DNA from: Trileptium ribeirensis | Taxonomy: Eukaryota; Nematoda; Enoplea; Enoplida; Thoracostomopsidae | Direction: 5' to 3' | Length of the DNA: 64,000 nucleotides | Assembly: GCA_030248225.1 (NCBI GenBank) | Contig: JASANE010001521.1 | Location: forward strand, 54,345-118,344 | Part shown: in pieces, positions 58,516 to 64,000 of the stretch | Layout: each line of letters opens with the position of its first letter | How positions within the stretch are numbered: the first letter of the stretch is position 1 | Translations under genes and position numbers: made by a program | Notes under the pieces: model-generated | Seen by the model: the letters and a program-made list of their open reading frames with translations, nothing else | The model's database searches: none | Told to the model about the DNA's origin: nothing

Positions 58516-61077
58516 TGTCGGGGCTGGCGCCTTTTTCAAACTCCAAAATTTTTCAAACTTCTACTAAAACACCGGGGCTGGCCTCCACTCCCGCCTTAGC
58601 ACTCCCTGTCGTCCTCGGCATGGCATGTGAGCTCAGTGTTAGTGTAAAAGTATATATAACTTGTTACCTTAGCTTACGACTAGCTATGTATTTTTCTCAA
58701 TAAAAATAAAATATATAATAAAACATCCATATCTCCAAATTCTCCCATATCCCTCCATATCCCAAAATCCAAATTTTATACTTAAAAACCCTTAAAACAT
58801 ATTCTTTCCTTTTAAATATCACTTTTCCCAACCCATATCCCATGTTCACCCACCCTCTCCTACTAAAACCAAAATTTCACCAAAATCCATTTTCTCCTTT
58901 TTCCTATTTTTCTACCAAAATTCAAACTACCCTTCCTCTCCCAATACTTAACCAATTCCCCCCAAAATTTTATATTTTCTACCCCTTACCTCCTCTACTA
59001 AAATATATAAAATCCCCCTTTCCCCTCCTACCTGTTCCTATAAAATTTCCTTTTTCTATATTTTCATTTTTCCCCATTTTTTCTCCATTTTTCAAATATC
59101 TCCCATTTCTCCAAAACCCTATCAACCCACCCCAAATTTTAACATCCTTTACCCCTTATCCCCCCTCACCTTATATTTATCCTACTCTTTTCTCCTCCTT
59201 TTTATTTCCTTTAAATTTCTATTGTCCAAAATTTCCTTTTTTTTCAACTTTTCACATTTTTCAAACATCTCCTATTTTTTCAAAACTTAACCCACCTTTG
59301 GCAAATTCCCAATACCAATACTCCTATCCCACCCCTTCAACATATTAAAATTTCACCACCCATCTCCTCTTACTTTTTCTAAACCGCCCTTTTCCTTTTT
59401 GCCCTATTTCTCATTTCAAATTTTTCTTTAAAATTCCCCTAAATTATATACTAAATATATAGTATATATGGTATTCTTTTCGCGTGTACCGCGTATCACT
59501 CTAATACGGTACGGGGTACCGTTTGTTTGCGTTTGTATGACGTTGCGTGTACTGAAATGCAATTACTTAATATACATAGAGTTTGAATGTATTATTATAT
59601 ATGATTATCATGTTTGGATTAATTCGAAAGAGCTTAGCTAGCTAGTTTTTCAACGTATCATTATGGTTTGAATATGCGACGTGTCAGTATGAGGTCAGAT
59701 GTCGACGAAACGTTTAGTTACTTACAATGTTTCACTATACGCTTAACGTTTTGTTTTTAAATTTTAATTGAATTATGACAACGGTTGATTATGATGACCT
59801 AGCTAACGTTTTTCGACGTGAACATCTAATTTATGTTGTAGTAGATAGTTTAGGTTGGCGTGCTGAAAATCAATTATTATAGTGATGTGACATGAATAGT
59901 GCGTCGTTTACCGTCATATCTACGGACTTGTGTTCGCGATATATCTATCTTAATGTTAATTTTGGACTATTGGTAGGGTTATTTTTGAAATGTATAAACT
60001 GGAACACGTGTTGCCGGAAGGAAAAATGATCTAGCTGTTTTTCAACTGGTTCTTCGACTATGTCAATCCAAATGGGTTTTATGAGAGTTCGATTACCGGC
60101 TAACTACAATGAAAGTCTGTATTCCAGTGCCTTGCTAGTTTTTCTCTGGTAAATTCTAATGGTTAGCATGTGCATCATGTTTATAGCCATTACATAGCCG
60201 ATTACGTTACACCATCACGTGTGTGTCCTTTCCTTACAAATTTTTGCCGTTTCAGGTGTCCAGGCTGAATTAGCTAACGTTCGACAATATTAGAGTGATA
60301 CACTAATACATTAGCGTATGTAAAGCTACATTATCGCCTTAGTCCTCGGGACATTCCGTGTTGCCATTATCGCTAGTTGAGCTGCAACGCGTAGGTCATT
60401 TCGTCCTGTCTACAATACTTCAGTATGAACAATGAGCGTATATGCCCTAGTGCTAAATAGCGTCGGAATATCGTGAATTTGGCATTTACTTTAACGCTGT
60501 AGTATCCCGGAGGAACTTGAACTGTTTTAAATTTAATTATTTACTTGTTGCTGCATTCCCGTATATTGCTCGTGGGGCAGAGATGTGTTATAAATATACG
60601 TTCATGGAGTGCCGTAGAACCTAGCCTGGAGCGAAACTCTCGTAGTGCATCATAACCGATTAGTTATGGTATATGTCGCTTTAGAAGTGTTGAGTGTTGG
60701 CGTATGAGTGTCGCCGCGCAAACCGTTTCGATATCTTAAGAGGTTGATACTTTGTTGAGTCGGTTAATAAACGTTTATCATCACTGGGCTGTCGTATACG
60801 TCAAATCCGAAGAGCGTAATAAAGTATAATTGTTAGTAGAGCTGCTACTCTAGTAGGGTCAGTCTTCTGGAAAAGGTAACATTAGGAAACGCAGTTCATC
60901 ACCACTTTATTGGTACGCCAGACAACGAATTCGTGCACCCCGGTCTTCAATATAAGAAGTATTTGGTGGCCTGCACTGTAACTAAATTATAAACATTGTG
61001 TGTTATAGTAAGCACTGGGGGTCAGAGCGTCGCGTAAGCACGAGTCTACACGCCGTCGAAGAAGATTAAGCTCAGCA
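58516..61077 (+). repeat. 3' LTR of Gypsy element (2562 bp)
   Basis: Same layout as the 5' LTR: G-poor tract 58693-59465, palindrome at 59506-59522, TATAAATA at 60589, AATAAA at 60766. It is preceded by a short G run (58510-58515). The last bases (AGCTCAGCA against AGCTCCGACA) differ from the 5' LTR, so the right border is approximate. Confidence 0.9.
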
Positions 61078-62640
61078 TCAAGAAGCATATTGAAATCCGG
61101 GGTAATCATGATACAGAGTATAACAAGAAAACGCTTCCTCCGACGGCCACGAAACATTTTATAAATATAAGAACGGTCCATTCGAAATAGGAAAACAAAG
61201 ATACATGATCTCACGATTTCTTGGTGTGCTGTAGGATCGACTGATACACCGATAAATTTATAATATTTATATATTAAGTAAGTTTATTTACACACAATTG
61301 GATTATTATCTTGTTTTGTTTAGATGGGGGTAGGAGTTGGCTGGGAAATTTTATGACGGCTATCGGATATTAAATTGGGATGGAATTCGTCACCGAAGAT
61401 GCGGTATTCGAGGTGTGGCCAGTAGTATGCCGGTGGGACACGAAGTGGTCAGCGTTCTTTTTGCGTGTGCCTATTTCTTTCGAAGCGACGTGATTCTATC
61501 GAGTGCTGTGGCGTGACTGGTTCTACCCACTCTTGGTTCAGCTATTAGTTAACCAAAGACGAAGTTAAAAACGTTCATTCTAAAATAGTTACCATAAAAA
61601 TCAAGGTGACAATTCTTTAGCCCCATTAGGCTTTGTGTCACACCAAATATTACTACCGGTAATCCTATTTCTATCTCTGACTAGGCCACTATACACATAT
61701 GGCTTAGTTGTTTAAGCATCAATACCTGATTTGGGAAATATTACTAGAATTATTTAATACTCATATGATAATGTACCTATGTGTGATATAATCATGTTCC
61801 TGCTCAAGTAGCAGTCCCTTTCACTTTACACCGCAGCAGCTCCTCCTTTGGAACTCCAATCCAAAAATAAAATCAGAAATATTTAAACTCGTTGAGAATA
61901 GCCCTGTAACCTTATGCTAAGCACGCAATTCTTTGCGTGGAGAGCCGTAAGAATAAACAAAAAGCTTGACAGAAAAGACAAACGGCGAGAGCACATTCGA
62001 TGCTAAGTACGCAGTTATTTGGGCGGAACTCAGTAAAAGAAACATAATAGAAAAGATATCCGTCAAAAGCGCATTCCCTGCGCACCAAAATCGGTAAAGA
62101 CAAATCAAGACTGGTTTTAGAACTAACACAAAACTTAATATGAAGTTACCCAATAATAGGAATTAACCTAAAATATGTTAATCACTAATGATAATAATCG
62201 TAATAATTATTATTACCAAACTTAATAAATTTCTGGGTTTGGAAGGTTGGTGGTATAGGGGACATATAATAAAAATTGTGAAAAAATTGCGGAAAGTTTT
62301 TAGTTTTGGTATGCACAAGGCTGTTACTTAAAAGGTTCGTATTAACTATGTAATTTACAGGAACTAATATAAATTTGTAATATTTTTGATGATTCTTATT
62401 TAGAAGAAGAAGAAAAAGAGGGAAATGAAGGCTTCAGTTAAGCTTCATGAGCGATCATTTCCACCCCTCTCCGTTTATTTACAAAAAGCAAAATAAACAA
62501 GACAGCAAAACAAATCTTACTATAAAACATACAAAATGTAAACGAACAGAGAAGGGAGAATTTCACGTACTATAATTTGACCTAGAAGTCTTCATTACCA
62601 GGCATATATGGGCAACATGCTTCTTACAATTAAGCCTAAA
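61078..62640. other. Intergenic sequence, nothing recognised
   Basis: AT-rich, with no convincing exon, RNA gene or known repeat end. A partial duplication of GCATTC..TGCG/GCACATTCGATGC sequence around 61910-62090 produces short open frames only. The part after about 62400 may be the 3' UTR of the LINE to the right. Confidence 0.4.
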
Positions 62641-62704
62641 AACAACAAAAGTAAGCTTAGCTAGCCAGCTTAAATTGCGGGAGAACTTTAAAAGATGCGA
62701 GAAA

Positions 62705-63007
62705 TCAACAAAATTTATGCGGCTGCAAAATAACTTCTGTTACTAAAGCTAATACAACCGGTAAGTCACCTATAAACTCAGGAAGTGCATTCCAAACTGG
62801 AATCACTCTTTTAGCAAAAGAATATTTTATCAAATTTGTGTGGTTGCCTGAATAATACAGTTTTGATACATGACCATGAGTAGATGTGTTGGCAAAAGTA
62901 AAAAATTTATTACGATCAATCGCAACATCTTGATGAAGTATTTTATAACACATAACTAAATCAGCCTTTAATCGCCTCAATTCAAGATCTAGATTCTGGT
63001 TACTCAA
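62705..63007 (-). pseudogene. LINE ORF2 C-terminal region
   Basis: About 100 open codons: NQNLDLELRRLKADLVMCYK, then FFTFANTSTHG and YSFAKRVIPVWNALPEFIGD, ending HKFC at 62705. This conserved tail follows the RT in CR1/Jockey-like elements. It is separated from the RT by a frameshift and stop near 63010-63138, where SIQAHFTRRLFRKFN-like sequence is still readable. Confidence 0.8.
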
Positions 63008-63138
63008 GTTCTATATTCTAGATACTCAAGTCTACCTAGGTAACTAGCACGATTCAAATTAAATTTTCTAAATAACCTGCGAGTAAAGTGTGCTTGAATT
63101 GACTCAAGTCGGTCAATATCGGATAATACATGTGGGGA

Positions 63139-63645
63139 TCATACAACTGAACAATATTGGACAATGGGCAATACATATGATTGAAAAGCAATACATAAAG
63201 AAAAAATATTACAATGAGAAAAACAGCGAAAGAACATATTGATAATACGATACGCCTTTCTATATATATTGTCTATGTGGGATCTCGACTTCAGATCAGT
63301 CTCAACAATAACGCCAAGATCATTTACTTCTCGTACCCGTCGAATAGCTATATTGTTCAAAAAGTAAGTTACCGCTGACGTTTGTTTCCCAAATCTTATG
63401 GCTTGGCATTTGTACTCAGCAATTCCAAGTTGCCAGGTGTCGGCCCAGACTGAAATAGCGTTTAAATCATCTTGAAGCTCATTTACATTTATAACTGAAC
63501 ATATGTTGTGATAAATTTTAACGTCATCAGCAAAAAACTTAATATTAGAGTACTTAATAACGTTAGGTAAGTCATTAATATACAAAACAAAAAGAAGTGG
63601 CCCAAGAGCGGAGCCCTGTGGAACACCACTCATAACGTTCGACAC
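63139..63645 (-). pseudogene. LINE reverse transcriptase, palm and thumb
   Basis: MSGVPQGSALGPLLFVLYIN opens the frame, then KFFADDVKIYHN (the catalytic FADD), LNAISVWADTWQLGI and DLGVIVETDLKSRSHI. All are standard RT motifs with the two catalytic Asp kept. The rest of the RT lies upstream in the next piece. Confidence 0.88.
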
Positions 63646-63675
63646 TGTAGAAATCTGATCAGCTACTTTGATTCT

Positions 63676-64000
63676 TTACGTACGCCCTGACGAATAATTA
63701 CCATACCAATTAAACAAATTTCCACGAAAACAATACAAAATACTCAATTTATAAAATAATTTAGCATTAGGTACTGAATCGAAGGCTTTAGCAAAATCAA
63801 TATAAACAATATCTACAGCAGAACCACCAGAAACAGTATGTTTAATATCGTAAAACGTTTCCAAATGTTGAGTTGATGTCGAACGGCCAACAGTAAAACC
63901 ATGTTGAAAACGGCTTAACATGTTATTGCAGTTTAAATGCTCCATTAACTTCTTCTTGATTAGCCTTTCCAGATACGTAACTGAACCAAGGAATACCAAC
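63676..64000 (-). pseudogene. LINE reverse transcriptase, fingers
   Basis: Begins outside the window. Visible are YLERLIKKKLMEHL, SRFQHGFTVGRSTSTQHLE and VYIDFAKAFDSVPNAKL (first catalytic Asp kept). A stop near 63675 separates it from the next piece. Confidence 0.88.

Larger units (their letters stand above)
46207..61077 (+). mobile_element. Ty3/Gypsy LTR retrotransposon, 14.9 kb, with giant LTRs
   Basis: Direct repeats 46207-48773 and 58516-61077 (about 2.56 kb each) start TGTCGG.GCTGGCGCC, end CA and differ by several per cent by eye. Between them, in order: TGG-starting primer site at 48774, gag with two zinc knuckles, aspartic protease, RT, RNase H, integrase, PHD-finger-like end, a third ORF of unknown nature and a 3' region with hairpin repeats and a G run before the 3' LTR. 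RT-RNaseH-IN order marks Ty3/Gypsy. Nonsense codons, a few frameshifts and lost catalytic residues show that it is inactive. I found no target-site duplication. Confidence 0.93.
62650..64000 (-). mobile_element. CR1/Jockey-like LINE, 3' part, cut by the right window edge
   Basis: Minus strand. RT pieces at 64000-63676 and 63645-63139, then the C-terminal part 63007-62705. The last part has PVWNALPEFIGDLPVVLALV, the usual end of CR1/Jockey-type ORF2 proteins. There is no RNase H, unlike the LINE at 40.6-43.8 kb. The 5' end is outside the window. Confidence 0.85.

Noticed and set aside
58842..59348. 168-codon plus-strand open frame rich in Pro, Phe, Ile and Leu
   Set aside because: It lies within the G-poor part of the Gypsy 3' LTR. 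With almost no G, two of three stop codons (TAG, TGA) cannot form, so long open frames arise by chance. The 5' LTR copy does not keep it.

Overview
The window looks like nuclear DNA of an invertebrate animal. It is AT-rich, its genes are split by GT-AG introns, and animal-type BEL/Pao and Ty3/Gypsy LTR retrotransposons, two kinds of LINE, hAT-type MITEs and tRNA-derived SINEs fill most of the rest. The YVDN form of the BEL/Pao reverse-transcriptase box would suit a nematode or a relative, but I cannot place the species. No bacterial, plasmid or CRISPR features were seen.

Two host genes can be rebuilt exon by exon. Both lie on the minus strand and both are cut into exons too short to stand out as open frames. 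(1) hpd, 4-hydroxyphenylpyruvate dioxygenase, has its first six coding exons between 24284 and 1060 and runs off the left edge. (2) A 478-residue DUF2358 protein (C6orf136-like) has five coding exons between 39254 and 30915. All intron phases agree in both models. A less certain plus-strand gene end, with a tandemly duplicated exon-like unit, lies at 30.2-30.76 kb and converges on the DUF2358 gene.

Layout. 0-24.3 kb is hpd. Its introns hold a relic BEL gag, dispersed repeats, small fold-back elements, one hAT MITE and a complete 8.2-kb BEL/Pao element (12967-21175). That element lies in the opposite orientation, directly beside an hpd splice donor. 24.3-30.9 kb is intergenic DNA with a second hAT MITE and a long G-poor low-complexity tract. 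30.9-39.3 kb is the DUF2358 gene. 39.4-43.8 kb holds a third hAT MITE joined to a decayed RNase H-bearing LINE. 43.9-46.2 kb has a microsatellite and a head-to-head SINE pair. 46.2-61.1 kb is a 14.9-kb Ty3/Gypsy element with 2.56-kb LTRs. 61.1-64 kb ends in a CR1/Jockey-like LINE on the minus strand.

The most interesting signals are three. The BEL element carries, between integrase and 3' LTR, a long intact extra ORF with an SGNH/GDSL-esterase-like domain and a possible NADAR-like N-terminal domain. The Gypsy Pol ends in a PHD-finger-like module, its LTRs contain an almost G-free strand, and most conserved catalytic aspartates of its RT and integrase are replaced. The hAT MITEs carry tandem CCGGAA (ETS-core-like) arrays, and two of the three lie just upstream of the two host start codons.
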